A stretch of DNA of 64,000 nt. It comes from Euborellia annulipes. Its lineage: Eukaryota > Arthropoda > Insecta > Dermaptera > Anisolabididae. The stretch lies in the NCBI GenBank assembly GCA_023213315.1, contig JAKCPI010002671.1, positions 1 through 64,000 on the forward strand, written 5' to 3'. Below, piece after piece: positions 1 to 11,676 of the stretch. A program made the position numbers and the translations under genes. The first letter of the stretch is position 1; every line of letters starts with the position of its first letter. The notes below the pieces were generated by a model, which searched no databases, had not been told where the DNA came from, and was given only the letters and a program-made list of their open reading frames with translations.

Positions 1-143
1 AATTTACCTTATAATTCAAAGCAACATTGGAATAACAAACACATGTATGTATCCATAAAGAAAAGGTTGAGAATATAAAGCTTTGTTAGATGAAAATATA
101 TTTAAAATCTCATCCTTTATTTTCATTTCTATATAATGTATTA

Positions 144-665
144 GGGGCTCGCTGGTGCAGCGGGCTAGTGTATTGGCTTCTACAAAGAAGATCCCTGTTC
201 AAATCCTCGGCGTGCGGGATTTTTTCATTAAAATAAAAATATTTATTTAATGTAAACAAATTCTCAAGCAGGCACTGTGATTGGATCTCACCACAGGCAA
301 CTCTACGAGGAGAGGGAGTTGCTGTGACATCCCGTCCTGAAGGTTTCCATCTCAGTGATGCATTCTTCGAAAGGAGTAGGCTACACGCCGGTGCTGAGGG
401 AGTTCCTCCTCAAACTAGGATATCCTCCATAGCATAGAAGAGGTTGGATAAAAGGAACCGGGTGGAACCAGAAATAAGGATTAGTTCACTAGCTAGTGAC
501 GAAAGCAGGAGGAGGAGTTAGAGATAGGAAATAATGTAACTTCACGGGGTGCCGGTAGATGGCTACGGCCAGAGGCCGGTTGGGTTTGAGGTGTGTGTCT
601 TTGAGCGCTTAAGCACCTCGGGCAAATAAAAGGGGATCCTGATAGGAATTTCAAATAATAATAAT
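144..665 (+). repeat. tRNA-derived SINE, family 1 (SINE-1), near full length
   Basis: The first 70 bases have a tRNA-like pol III promoter: an A-box-like stretch at about 153-165 (TGGTGCAGCGGGCTAG) and a B-box-like stretch at about 196-208 (GTTCAAATCCT). A body of about 430 bp without a reading frame follows, ending in an AAT-rich tail. Imperfect 13-bp direct repeats flank it: ATATAATGTATTA at 131-143 and ATATAATGCATTG at 666-678. They look like a target duplication made by LINE machinery. A second copy in inverse orientation lies at 56936-57393 and matches throughout the body. The SINE class follows from the head, tail and target duplication; the partner LINE is not seen. Confidence 0.8.
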
Positions 666-986
666 ATATAATGCATTGTAATTTAAATTAGAAATTTATT
701 TTATAAAAAAAAATCCCCAAACTTAGGTACTAAATAATTTGATTCTTCTTCAATAGAATAGGAAGAAATTTCTTTTTTTTTATTTGATTGTAGAAGAGAG
801 TGGGGTGAGTAAGAGAGAGAAAGAGAAACATTTCTTGAAAACTGGCCTTGATCCTTGAGCGATAAGAAGTCCCAATGGTAAAATATGATTTGATAAATTT
901 TGAGTGCATGCGAATGACGCACACGTGTTCTCTTTTTCTCTCTCTTTTGACGCAACAACAACAACAAAACTGTAGGGAAAAAAAAC

Positions 987-1008
987 GAGAGAGAGAGAGA
1001 GAGAGAGA
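987..1008. repeat. GA microsatellite
   Basis: An uninterrupted GA run of about 22 bases directly precedes a GC-richer island. GA runs beside islands recur in this window (13.2, 25.86, 42.9, 46.3, 46.65 and 55.99 kb). Confidence 0.95.
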
Positions 1009-1395
1009 TTGCACTTGAGCCCAGAAACCAATCTCCTTTTGAACTGGAGGCCTGGACAAGTTTGCGAAATTGACAGCTCCGCTTCCAGGCATCCAGCCAT
1101 GGAGTCCAGCATCAGTGAATCGGGATAGGATAGGAGGGGTTGTGCTGGGGGAGGGGGTAAATGGGCCCTCCGCAAACTTCCTTAGGAAATTGAGGTGTAC
1201 GCAAGCAAGATTTGCCCATCACACTGATAAACGAGAATGAAAAAAAGTTTGCCCCCGTGTGTCTCTCTTTTTTTCGAAATTGGATGAAATTTGTATTAGA
1301 GAGAAGACGAAGAAGAAGAGGAGGGGTGGGGGTGGCCTCATCTTGCAAAGGCTGCCCTGGGAGCCGCCAGCCCCAGATGTTTCCTATTGTCTCAA
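1009..1395. other. GC-richer island, possible conserved regulatory element
   Basis: This block is clearly richer in G and C than its surroundings, with mixed-complexity stretches at 1015-1110 and 1320-1380. Open frames of up to 131 codons exist on the minus strand and 97 on the plus strand. They run through GA or T runs and look like chance frames. No domain is recognisable. A cis-regulatory element or an untranslated exon are both possible. The flanking 679-986 is AT-rich with no feature seen. Confidence 0.3.
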
Positions 1396-1779
1396 TCGAC
1401 TTTCTCTTTTTTTTTTTTTTTTTATTTATTCATGAAATTGAGTTTCAATTTAGAAATCCTCAAAACGAAATTACACTAATCGATGCAATCACTCTCCGAA
1501 GTTAATTTTTTTATTTATTTTAATCAATTGGTTTGGTAAATATAAATAATAAAAATTTTAAAAATTAATTTGAAACGCAGTAAGAGATTGTGATTTTATT
1601 TTACATGATTCTTGAGTTTTGATGTAAAAAACTCTCTCCACTTTATTATCTATTATTTGGAACATTCTATATAAATATTTTCAAAATACCCCTAGATGTT
1701 CTCAACAGCCGAGAGAGAAAATTAATATACAATAGGGTGGTCCATAAATTTTTTTTGTATTTCAGTTTGACCTTTCTAT

Positions 1780-2006
1780 CTTCTCTTTAAAAGATATTCT
1801 GCCAAATATCCCAAGATCTAATGTCAACAAAAATTAACAGATGGAACGTGCCGTTTCATTTATTGACTTACTAAAAAAAATCGAATTTCATAATTTATTT
1901 TTAATTTTATTGTTTGTTTTTGTACACGAGTGACCCGAGCTATGTCTTTTCACAAATCTATTCAATCAATGAATAAATTATACCCTCAAAATTATTTTTC
2001 CCATAA
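1780..2006. repeat. Direct repeat unit, copy 1
   Basis: About 225 bp here are repeated in the same orientation at 3081-3320. Shared blocks include AAAAGATATTCTGCCAAATA near the start and GTACACGAGTGACCCGAGCT near the end. The copies differ by scattered substitutions and by a 10-15 base difference near 1850/3150. No terminal repeats or coding signal were seen. It may be a segmental duplication or a short unidentified dispersed repeat. The interval 2007-2474 is AT-rich, with an isolated splice-acceptor-like TTTTGTTGCAG ending at 2148. Confidence 0.8.
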
Positions 2007-2474
2007 ATTTGTAACATGTATTCATAGTAATATCATTGTAAAATTTCAGTTGGCTAGAGGAAGAGGGTGCTCAATTGAACGTTATTTTTGGAATTTTTCT
2101 GAAAATTTGAAAAAATCTTGATCTTGTTTTGTTTTCCTTTTGTTGCAGGTCAATTTCGTTGAATACTATTTTTAAAATTAAAAAAACCTAACTTTTGAAT
2201 CATAATTTACGAGTTTTAATTAATATCCTGACAAGTTTTTTTTTTTTTTTTTAAGATTTTCATAAAATTAAGTCGATGAGCACCCCCTTGTATATATACA
2301 AGATAGGGGGTTGAAAATTTGAACACAAAATTGGCAAAGGGGTGGCAGAATTTCTATTTGAAATATTTTTTTTTACAATATAAGCTTGGACCATCCTAAT
2401 ATGCGTATTATTTGCAGTTTTATTTTTACTTTAATAAATTTAAATACAGAATTCAAACAAACTTTTTTTTATAA

Positions 2475-2513
2475 GTCGTTTTTAATCCGTAGGGCCTACG
2501 GATTAAAAACGAC
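2475..2513. repeat. Near-perfect short palindrome (18-bp arms, 3-bp centre)
   Basis: The arms GTCGTTTTTAATCCGTAG and CTACGGATTAAAAACGAC are exact reverse complements around a GGC centre. In RNA it would form a stable hairpin. It is not part of a recognised element. It may be the remains of a very short MITE or a local foldback. Confidence 0.9.
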
Positions 2514-2734
2514 ATATTTTTAAAACTTCTGATAAAAATTTTTAATTTTTTTCAAAATATAATTAAACTTTGAATAATCGAATCATTCTACTCGAAATGG
2601 GATCTTTCTCAAAAATTTGGCCAATGGTAGAGACCTCTAAAATCAATATTAATCAAAAATAAATAAATACGGGTATATTTTATTTGCTTTTAAAACAATA
2701 TAAGACTATGGCTCGAAGAATTTATTAAACATAA

Positions 2735-2835
2735 GGAAGGTAGATGCGCAGCCAGGAGAATAAAAATTAATTAAATTCTTTTGACCGACGTTTCGGACGC
2801 CAATCGCGTCCTTCTTCGGGACCTGCAGTAAACAA
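2735..2835 (-). repeat. Penelope-like terminal fragment with CGAAACGTC hairpin
   Basis: On the minus strand a hairpin with arms GGACGC/GCGTCC is followed by GAAACGTCGG (2787-2820). After it comes an AT-rich spacer and a terminal GGCTGCGCATCTACCTTCC. The same order (hairpin, GAAACGTC, spacer, terminal motif ending in CTCC or TTCC) occurs in the two palindromes at 43.3 and 51.0 kb. The hammerhead core is degraded here: CCGAAGA instead of CUGANGA. That the family is Penelope-like is inferred from motif layout only. Confidence 0.45.
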
Positions 2836-3080
2836 ACATTTATTGAATTAAAATTGCTTTACACAATTTTTTTTTTACACTTTATTAAACTTTGAATTAT
2901 CGACACGAAACTGCACGGAAAGATTCTTTAAGAAATATTTCAAAATTATTTTTAATTACTTAGATCCATCACTGTATATCAAAGTTACTAGTTAGGCCCT
3001 AGTCCGCAGCACAATGATAGAGTTCTCTTGTACTTACTAGTGATCAGAGCTTCACATCCCGTCTCAAGCGATAAAATGTT

Positions 3081-3320
3081 TTCTTTTAAAAGATATTCTG
3101 CCAAATATCCCAAGATCTAATGTCGACAAAAATTAACATATGGAACGTGCCAGACTGACACGTTTCATTTAGACATACTAGGAAAAAAAATCGAATTTCA
3201 TAATTTTTTTTAATTTTATTGTTTGTTTTTGTACACGAGTGACCCGAGCTATGTCTTTTCACAAATCTATCCAAACAATTAAGGCCCGCCTTTATTATAC
3301 TCTCAAAATTATTTTTCTAA
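3081..3320. repeat. Direct repeat unit, copy 2
   Basis: This is the second copy of the unit at 1780-2006, same orientation, about 1.3 kb downstream. The match resumes after small indels and fades near 3320. The interval 2836-3080 between the copies and 3321-3478 after them are AT-rich and without other features, apart from a T/C-rich run at 3430-3478. Confidence 0.8.
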
Positions 3321-3479
3321 ACATTCACTATTTCAAATTTCTCTACAAAATAAAGTATTTGTTATTAATCAATTAGATCTTGATTAGATTTTGATAGAAT
3401 CATTATTAATAATAGTACTAATCTATTTTCTTACTCTTCTTCTTTTTCTTCTTTTTTTTTTCTTTCTTTTTTTTAATTG

Positions 3480-3720
3480 GATAGTAAAAAATTCAGAGCG
3501 AGTTCGGCGAAGGCGGCGGTTAATTTCCGATGGGAGCCACAAGGGGGTCCCTGGGGAATGAGAGAGAGGGGGGGACCATTGTTCCCGGGGCCCATCCAGG
3601 ACATTGCGACTATCTCCCAAAGACATTGGCACCGAGCAAACTTTATGCCCTGCGGGGGTGGGATTCCAGTTAAGCTCCTTGTATAAAGGTGTGAAGGCAC
3701 TGCAATAAATTCAATGGCCG
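3480..3720. other. GC-rich island, possible regulatory element
   Basis: About 240 bp of high-complexity, GC-rich sequence lies in an AT-rich setting. It begins just after a T/C-rich run. Frames of 69-86 codons exist on both strands, but none has a recognisable motif or start context. The paired openness of both strands argues for composition rather than coding. It could be a conserved non-coding element or a non-coding exon. Confidence 0.3.
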
Positions 3721-4249
3721 AAAACAAAAACATTTTATCCTCATATGGTACGTATATAAAGAAAAAGAAAAAAAAAGAGAGAGAAAAATAAATAAAATAT
3801 TACGTTATTATGAGTAGTTTGATTTTTGTTTTTTGTTTTAAAATCAAAATGAAATAAACACTTAGTAACGTTTCGATATAAAATTTTACACTTTATCAGT
3901 GGAAATATTTTTAAATAAGAGAAAGAAAAATTAATAGCTATGTAAATTTATAACTAAAAATGTTTTTTTTTTTTAAATTATAACTCATTAAGCTAAGACA
4001 TTTCGAGTTGAAATTTCTTTTCATAAATAAAAAAAGAGAAAAAAGTAGCAAAGCTTTCCGTTCTTCTTAAATACGCGTAATTGTGTTCTGTGCTTGTCAC
4101 AGCAGCATATATTTTAGAATTTTTAACCTTTATCTTTATAAATAAATATAAATAAGTTACACCAGATTTCTTTTACTGATCTCTGGTTCTTAGTCTAAAA
4201 AGATTATAAAGTTTCATCTTTCTAAATACTTATTTATATTTTATTTATT
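3721..4249. other. AT-rich spacer with HINE hairpin remnant
   Basis: The spacer is AT-rich and has no gene. At 4084-4102 the string GTTCTGTGCTTGTCACAG matches the 3' arm of the HINE 5' hairpin, so a fragment of that element ended up here. Confidence 0.45.
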
Positions 4250-4370
4250 CCTGGTGGTAACGGAGAAGGGCAACAGTCACCACAATCGCTTCACTGCCAA
4301 GCGCATAGAAAGTTCAGGATTGGTGACCCCGAGCAATCAGCATGTGGAACGTCCCCTGGTAGCAGTGTTG
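4250..4370 (-). repeat. Dispersed repeat family R, copy 1
   Basis: The minus strand reads GGGGACGTTCCACATGCTGA, then a GGGTCACCAATCC block, then GATTGTGGTGACTGTTG. It matches 34360-34560 (plus), 51590-51680 (plus) and a short piece at 22404-22440 (minus). A further shared stretch lies at 4570-4650 (compare 22440-22510), so the full unit may reach about 400 bp. No terminal inverted repeats are seen. It may be an old SINE or a MITE. The interval 4651-5325 is AT-rich without other features. Confidence 0.7.
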
Positions 4371-5329
4371 TCAGACCCGTGAAAAATTATTATTTAAACA
4401 GGGCCTTAAAAATTATTGTAGTTTGAATAAAATTATTGTACATTATAAAATTATCCAGAAACTATATCTCGCAGTCGTAGATTTTAAATTTACCGTAAGA
4501 TCAGGATAGAAAACTGTCAAAAATGTACAATAATTTGTAGTCCTACTTCTGCCAACAGTGCCTGATAGTCATCGGTATATTGTATCTAGAAATTTAATAA
4601 ATATAATTCAAACCCCTAAGTGACCTCAGTAGTTGAAGAGTTAAAAAAATAGTTATTTTCTAGAAAGGGCAAAAGTTATATAAAAGTTTAATTCTTGATG
4701 GTTTTGTATTATAATATTATTTTGTAATGTTTGATAAGCCTGATAATGGTTCACTGAAAATTGCAATATCGGTCGCCAGATCTCAATAAAATTTCCAGTA
4801 ATAAATATTGCTTGATATTTATTTATTATTTCCGAAAATTTGAAAAATAATACTACAAAAAAATCCTTGAAGAATTCATTTTGTAAATAATTTACTAATA
4901 TGACGTTCAGTATATTCCCCTTTTGACAAGCTTTGAACAACACCAACCTTTACATTTTTGTTTTAAACAACAACCAGAGGGGATATGTAAAATGTCACAA
5001 TAATCTGCGTGAAGATTGCATACTTTATGACATGGACTAATATCCATAATCTTCTAATTTTTTATCTCATGATATACGTACTTATATTTATTTCTATATA
5101 TCTTTGAAAGTGACGTTGGATTTAATCCCAGTCTCACGTTTACTAATTACGTCACTGATCCAAACTATAAATTAACCGATTGTCGTGACATGTGTATCGG
5201 GTTTAAATTACAAAATTCAAATTATAATCGCTAATACCTGAGAGGAGACAAAAAAAAAAAAAAACTTTTAATTTATGAAGGCCACATCTCTAGATCATTA
5301 GAGAATTTTTTTTTGCTGGTTGGCAAACT

Positions 5330-5470
5330 CATCACCCAAAGAGAGAGTTGGGAGGGGAGGGCATTTCGATGGCGGAGGCTGGAGAGTCCAGGTCCAGATC
5401 CAGGTCCGGATGCTGCTGCATCCATCTAATGGACTCCCAGTTTACGACCCATCCGCTTAATGCAAATGTT
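5330..5470. other. GC-rich island with homeodomain/Oct-like motifs
   Basis: About 140 bp of mixed GC-rich sequence follows a GA-rich start. An octamer-like ATGCAAAT occurs at about 5461-5468. There is an internal CAGGTCCAGATCCAGGTCC direct repeat. No coding frame of note is present. A regulatory element is a reasonable guess, from composition and motifs only. Confidence 0.3.
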
Positions 5471-5906
5471 ATGTGCAGTTAATTATCATAAAAACGTTTA
5501 AATGAATGATATAGATTAATATGATAATATTTTGCCAGAGGATATCTGGAACAAATAGACCGGCCAGCGAAGATAAGCATCTCAATCCACAATTTAGATC
5601 ATGTACCTATTAAATATAAAAAAGTAAAAAAAAGGAATTATTTTTTTAATTATTAGAATAATTAGAATAATAGGTTTTTCTATTTTTTTTTCTACTGGAA
5701 TTATGATATTGTTTTCTAAGGAATATCGTCGATACTAACTATCCAATATTATATCATATCTCAAAATTCGATAGTTAACATTTGTATCGACAATATAAAT
5801 AAAAATTAGAACATTAAAAAGTATAATTATTTAATTTTTATATGTTCTATAGTATAGGCCTACTAAAATTATAATTTTACATCTCATCTCGTTTGCAATA
5901 TATAAC

Positions 5907-6142
5907 CAGGGCCGGTTCTAAGGTCTTGGGCGCCCTGGGCAAAATAAATTTTGGCGTGTATAAACAACAATATACAAATTTGCTACAAATTAAAAAAAAA
6001 ATTAGCAAAAAAAAAAAGGAAATTTTAAACAAAGTTAATAAAAAACTATGTAAAAAATATAAATTCTAAAAATATTATGAACCTAAAAAAATTCAAAATT
6101 GGCGCCAGTCGCCCGGCTTGCCCGCCCCGTTATCCGGCCCTG
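5907..6142. mobile_element. hAT-type MITE, 236 bp
   Basis: Termini are CAGGGCCGGTTCTAAG and, inverted, CAGGGCCGGATAACGG. The 8-bp flanks TATATAAC (5899-5906) and TGTATTAC (6143-6150) match at 6 of 8 positions, as expected for an old hAT target duplication. The interior is AT-rich without an open frame, so the element is non-autonomous. It resembles the element at 60447-60632, which shares the CAGGGCCGG ends. Confidence 0.8.
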
Positions 6143-9100
6143 TGTATTACATAATAACAACGTGTGATTTCTAACAACTTTTGGTCTTGATGAAGGTTTG
6201 TGGCGGACCCAGATGGCATTTTTTTTTTTTTTGGACTAGGCCTATAGGAAAACGATTTTATTTTAATAAAAATTAATACAAGAGTCTTAATTTCGATATA
6301 AAATTACGAAAAAAAGTGGTGAGTGTACTATGTACACGCGTTAGAAGTTATACTTCTTTGGAGTATGAAAAAAATTTAAATATGACTGAAACTTGAAAAA
6401 AAGTAGATAAATAATAAATATAGGCTAATCTCTTGTATCCCGTAACAAGTGACTAGTTCTTTTGCTGTCGATATTAGCTCGGCCTTGCGTTCGTTTTTTT
6501 TTATTTTATTTTCAAACAAAGAGCGCCAGAGAGCGCTAGTGTTCTTTCTATTTTATTTTTTAAACAAAATACATTTTGGTCCCTTTAGATAAAAAAATAT
6601 TATTAAATTATTAATTAATAAATTTAATTAATAATTTAATTTTTGGATTTGAAAATAACAACACGTTTTGTCAAATATAACTTCATCATTTCGTTTTCAC
6701 AAATTCACTCTCATCAAAACGCGCCAAAAGAAGTATAACTTAAAAAATGTCAAGAAATTCAAGAGTTAAAGAACATCAAACATATATTTTAAATAAGATT
6801 TTTATTAAAAAAAAAAAGATTCATTGAAGTTAGAAATTTCTACTCATTTTCTTTATAAACTCGTAAACAATTTTTATTTAAATATTTTAAATAAATTTTA
6901 TCAATCACGACTGACCATTAGAACAAGAGACTGTTCTAAAGAGCAGGAATGTTTTGAATTAATGTAAAATAAAGCAGCTTTGCTTGCCTATTTCTTAATA
7001 CCCTCTGACAATTAATTTAAGTTACTTGATTATAAATGAAGTAGCTACATAACTTAATAGGACATATTCAACTCTGTTGTGCTTATGTCAATGAGTTATT
7101 AAACATCGCATGTAGGGAATTGCCAAAGGGCGTTGAGGGAGAGTCTTGAAACAAGATGGAGAAGGGTCGCATATCTATATTTCAATGTCATAATATCTAA
7201 TTAGAAATTCTGAATTGAGATAGAAGGATATTAATATTCTATAATATATAAAGTTGGAATTCGATTCAGGGTCAGAACAGAACATAAATTCAGAGCTGAG
7301 GTGATTCAAGATTGTATTTGCCCCCTTTTGCAGAGTATTAAATTTTGAAACAAATTTTAAAAGTTTAACATATAAAATAAAAAATTTAATTCTTAAGTTT
7401 AAAATATATATATTTTTTTTAAATAAATTGCTTTCACAAATAAGACTATTTGGCATTAATCGTGATTTAATATTAATTACAATAAATTACACCTTTCGAC
7501 TACTAATTCTGCAGCCGATTGAGCGTCCCACGCTTTTATATAGAGGTGCTTCAAATTTTGGAAATCAGGCAGATTGAACAATGATCCCTAACTGGATTGT
7601 ATTTAAATTAATAACTTAAGTATTATTTTATTTTTGTATTATTATTTGCTAAAATATATATTCGATAAAATAAAACATCAATTAATCAAATCGCTTTTGT
7701 TTAAAATAATGCACTAATAAGAGGAAAATAATTATTGATTATAAATCTATGTAGCTTTTTAGTGTGAAGACACTCTTTGAAAATTTTATTTATAAATTTA
7801 ACTGAGAGACCCACGCTTTTATTTAGAGGCGCGAAAAATAATTTCAAATTTTTTTTTCTAAAGTTTTTTTGATTGTCATTCTATTTCTGGAAGGTTTTTA
7901 AAAATTTGACTACAAGATGTCAGTCGAATAAAAGCATTAAAATAAAAGTGCTAAAGAATTATTACATTGCTCCTAATAAATTTTCCAAAAAATTAAGTTC
8001 GACATCCAAAACGGTTTAGACATTAAATAAATACATTAGTAGCATATATCGATGGGTAACCTTTAATTATGTATATTTTTTTTTCAATTTATTTATTAAA
8101 AAAAAATTTATTATAATTTCAAATAAAAATAATAATAAGGAAGTGTAATTTTATGATATCGAAAATTCATTTTATGAACAGATAAAAAAAATCATCTCCT
8201 TTTTGATTATCGGAGTTATTTATTTATTTTCGAGCTATAATCTGATTATTATCTCTCCCTCCCGAAGATACTCTTATCGATAATAAATGCGTAGGATGAA
8301 AATTTCCCTTTTGATGACATATAAATATAATTAATATTACAGAGAGTTACTAATAAATTTGATCAGAGTCGTTGATAAAATTAAAAAAAAAAAAAAAATT
8401 AACTATAAATATTTCAAAATGAATAAAGAGAAAATTTTTTTTTTTAAATAAACAATTTCAAAAGACGGGGATTTTTTAAATTTATTTATTTATCTATAAG
8501 ATAATCGGAAAATTATTCATTTAAAAAAAAAAGTAATAAATAAATTAATGCCTTTTATGAAAATATTAATATTAATTTTATTCTTAATAAAGAAATTAAT
8601 TTTTTAGGAAAATGTTTTATTGAAACACAAAAGCAACCAACTACATAAATAATGCAATCGGTACTTTTTGAGTTTTAAATTTACTTTAGCAACCAATCAT
8701 AGCTCACCGTTTGATACTCTTGTCTAAAACAATAATAATACTAATATATTGATATATTAAAAAAAAAAAAATGGCAAGTCTTAATTAGGGTACAGTTTGT
8801 TCGGCCTCTTAATAAATAATTTTTGGCAATATAACGGTTTATTTAAGTAATAATAATACAAAAAAATAATAATATTGAGATAACTTATATTTTTTTATAA
8901 AAAATTACAGGTACTAAGTAAAGTCAATTGATTTCGAATTTTTTTTTAATTTTTAATATATAGTTTTTAAAATATTCAATTAAGTAAAATTTTTTACTTA
9001 AAATTTACAAAAAATATGTATTAAAATAACTAGAATTTGATTTATCTAGATTATTTTGAAATAAATGTATTGGGAAAGAATAAAGTATCATCCAAGTGGA

Positions 9101-9244
9101 AAACTTTGTTTATAGATATGTTTTAATGGCGCAGATGGCATATAAAGCTTTAATTTAGTTTATGATTAGATTTATTGAAAATTATTTAATAAAAAAAGAT
9201 GAAAAATATTAAAATATAAGACATTGAAGAATAAATAAATTTTA
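6143..9244. other. Long AT-rich interval, no gene
   Basis: About 3.1 kb of very AT-rich DNA has no convincing coding frame, RNA gene or complete mobile element. A short block with CCCACGCTTTTAT followed by AGAGG is repeated directly at about 7528 and 7811, each time leading into a TTCAAATTTT stretch. These may be ends of an old unidentified element. A higher-complexity patch lies at 7105-7170. Confidence 0.5.
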
Positions 9245-9249
9245 TATTT

Positions 9250-9460
9250 TACCACCAATCCAATGCAACTGTGCAACTCAAGTTGCTTTCAAGTCGACAC
9301 GACACGTTCAGTTGCATGCAACTCGCGTTGCAACGCGTTTGGAATTCAAGTTCCATTCAAATACACACAATCAAACTCAACACAAACTGATTACAGATTT
9401 CCGTCTATAGTGAGTTCTTTTTTAGTTGCTCCGTGTGTATTGGGCCTAAAATAAAAGCTA
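9250..9460. other. Mixed-complexity island with TTGCA/TGCAA inverted motifs
   Basis: The block has several GTTGCATGCAACTCGCGTTG-like inverted motifs and ends in GTGTGTATTGGGCC. The 63-codon frame here shows nothing protein-like. The terminal strings CCAATCCAATGC and TATTGGGCC hint at a decayed DNA transposon, but no clear target duplication was found. Confidence 0.3.
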
Positions 9461-9490
9461 AGGCTAAGCATCTAGGTTGCCTAAGCTCAG

Positions 9491-9579
9491 GGCTTCACTC
9501 TCGAGGAGATCAGTCACTTGTGACATCGACTGTATCGTATCGCTTAGTTTCGAGAGTATGTGATCACGAGTGTGAAGCC
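9491..9579. repeat. Short inverted-repeat element or foldback
   Basis: Arms GGCTTCACTC and GAGTGTGAAGCC enclose a GC-mixed core with internal inverted pieces (CTCTCGA and TCGAGAG). The whole is about 89 bp and could fold on itself. It resembles very small MITEs. No clear target duplication was found. Confidence 0.55.
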
Positions 9580-10136
9580 ACTAACTGAAATACTATCTAA
9601 TAAATGTATTTCTCATGCAAATTAAATGATTCTGCTTCTTTTGCTCAGCCGGCATGGCAAAATGCTCTCATGAATCTTGGCTACTAAATTAAATAATTTA
9701 TCATCATTAAACTCTTAAAGCATTAAATCATTTATGTTTTTTTTGTCCTCTCTCCACTCTTCAACTTTTTTTTTCTTTAAGATTTAAAAAAAAAATTCTC
9801 TCAACTAATTAGAAAACTTCAACTTTTGTATTTTTAATAATTTATTTAACGTAATTTAGTCCTTAATTTAAGTTTTTCTTCTTTTCTTGCTCATCCAGAT
9901 CAACTTCATTTAAGATTCTTATTCTACTTCTTTTTTTTTCTTATCATATCATCATCTTAAGAAGAAAATTTATTTTAGTTAAGAAAAAAAAAAAAAAAAC
10001 ATTAAAAGTTGATAAAAAAAAAAATAGTAATAAAATTCGACATGTTTTGCGATGCACTTGTCAAGTCACAAAAATTTATTTTAAATGTATAATAATTAAT
10101 AATATAATAAAATATTTTATTTAATATCTTTTATAG

Positions 10137-10395
10137 GGTCCGACCGAAACAAGATTTTCATCCGAAACCGAAACCGAATTTCGGCAGAACCCGAAATTGA
10201 AACTTGTATTTCCTATACAAGATTCATATCATTTTATCATTTTTTTTTACTTTTCCCCTCTTGCTAAATTCATTTGACCTTTTTTTAGGTGCGAATCTTA
10301 TTTGACGTTTTTTTTTGTGTGCGAGTCTCATCCCATCTTTTCAAATTCAGGTTTCGTCTGATTTTTGGCCGAAACCGAAATTTAGATAGGTTCTT
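10137..10395. repeat. Inverted CCGAAA-rich repeat, possible MITE
   Basis: The left side has repeated CCGAAACCGAAACCGAA and the right side GGCCGAAACCGAAATTT. Inverted GTTTCG/CGAAAC pieces lie toward both ends. The layout suggests a MITE of about 260 bp, but borders and target duplication are unclear. Confidence 0.35.
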
Positions 10396-10559
10396 AATCT
10401 TTTGATATGGAACGAAAATTTTAAAAATATATATAAATTTTCTTAAATATTAATTTTAAATACTTAACAAAAAATTCTTAGAGGAAAAAATATGTTTTCT
10501 TGTTGAAGAATAAATAAAAAAATATTTATAGTCATTTAGGGGTTGTTTTTTTTTCTATA

Positions 10560-10960
10560 TCTGCCCTCGTTTACGATCCAAATGATCTTAAATGAATTGT
10601 TGTTGGCGGGGGAAGAACCATTTAGATAAAAAAAAAAAAAACAAGCCGCAAAGTGATCGTCAAAAGGGCGGCCCTCAAACGAAAAGAAAACCAACTTAAC
10701 ATGGATATTTGGGGACCATAAACTGCGTCAAACACACGATTTGAAACTCGGTTTATTTAGAGAAAATGACCCCCCCGGAATCATTTCTCTTTTCTTCTGG
10801 AGTCCCTTCGGCCCAATCAATTGATTATCTCGGCTTCCTCATGGATTATTCCTATATGATGGATCTCTCTCGACTTGTTTTATTATTTCATAAAATGGAC
10901 CAAAAAAAAAAGAGTGAAATTTATAAAATCCCAACAAGCTCAAAAATTTCTCCACAGTAA
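10560..10960. other. Higher-complexity island, possible regulatory element
   Basis: Several non-repetitive, moderately GC-rich stretches (10562-10615, 10644-10760, 10770-10875) stand out. They include AATCAATTGATTATC and CATGGATTATTCC, which resemble homeodomain sites. The 64-codon frame at 10766-10960 has no recognisable motif. Reading it as regulatory is inference from composition. Confidence 0.3.
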
Positions 10961-11418
10961 TAGATATGAAAAATCGATAAATAAATAGAATTATGGTTAT
11001 AGGACAAGCATAAATACATGTATAATGCTATAAAAATAAATTTTTTTTATTTAATACATAAATTCATAAACACTCAATGCAATCCGCATGCTAATATCGA
11101 ATGAATTATCTCTAGGGATTTTGAATAAAGGCAAAACAAAAAAAAAAATGAAATTGGATATCAGAATTTTAATTAAATTTTAAAACAGAATTATTCAAAT
11201 TTCCTATCTGGCCAAATTCAAATGCAAATAATTTAGAATTGAATTAACAAAATATGCATTGGGAATGAATACTTTCAATTGAAAAATAATAATTATAGTC
11301 AATTTCTTTATCAAAATTATGACTAAAATATAATATATGAGTGAGTTATAATATAAATCACTTATATGATTTTAGATCCTTAATCAAAATGAAAGATTAT
11401 TAAAATAAAAACAATAAT

Positions 11419-11676
11419 TACTTTCTCTTACCTCTATATATGTTAATATATAGAGAGAGAAAGTATTGGATTCATGTCAAAAATTCGATGTCGAGATTTT
11501 GATGGATATACGCGTTTTGAGGTCCCCTGAATCCAAAAAAGTGGTTTTCGCGACATGGTCTGTCTGTGTGTCTGTGAACAAAATATCTCAAGAACGAGAA
11601 GAGCTAGGAGGTTGAAATTTTATATTTAAGTTAGGTACTCTCCTGGCACGTGACACGAAGCTTTTGAACAAAAAAT
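11419..11676 (-). mobile_element. HINE (Helentron-like) copy D, 3' part, inverted
   Basis: On the minus strand this piece runs from TTTTGTTCAAAAGCTTCGTG through a short GACA-type microsatellite (11563-11578) to the conserved CATCAAAATCTCGACATCGA-like block. It ends in the 3' hairpin and terminal GGTAAGAGAAAG. It corresponds to the last 260 bp of copies A, B and C. The 5' half is absent. Confidence 0.85.

Noticed and set aside
2120..2160. Splice acceptor TTTTGTTGCAG at 2148
   Set aside because: No open frame or donor follows; pyrimidine-rich tracts ending in AG are frequent in this DNA.
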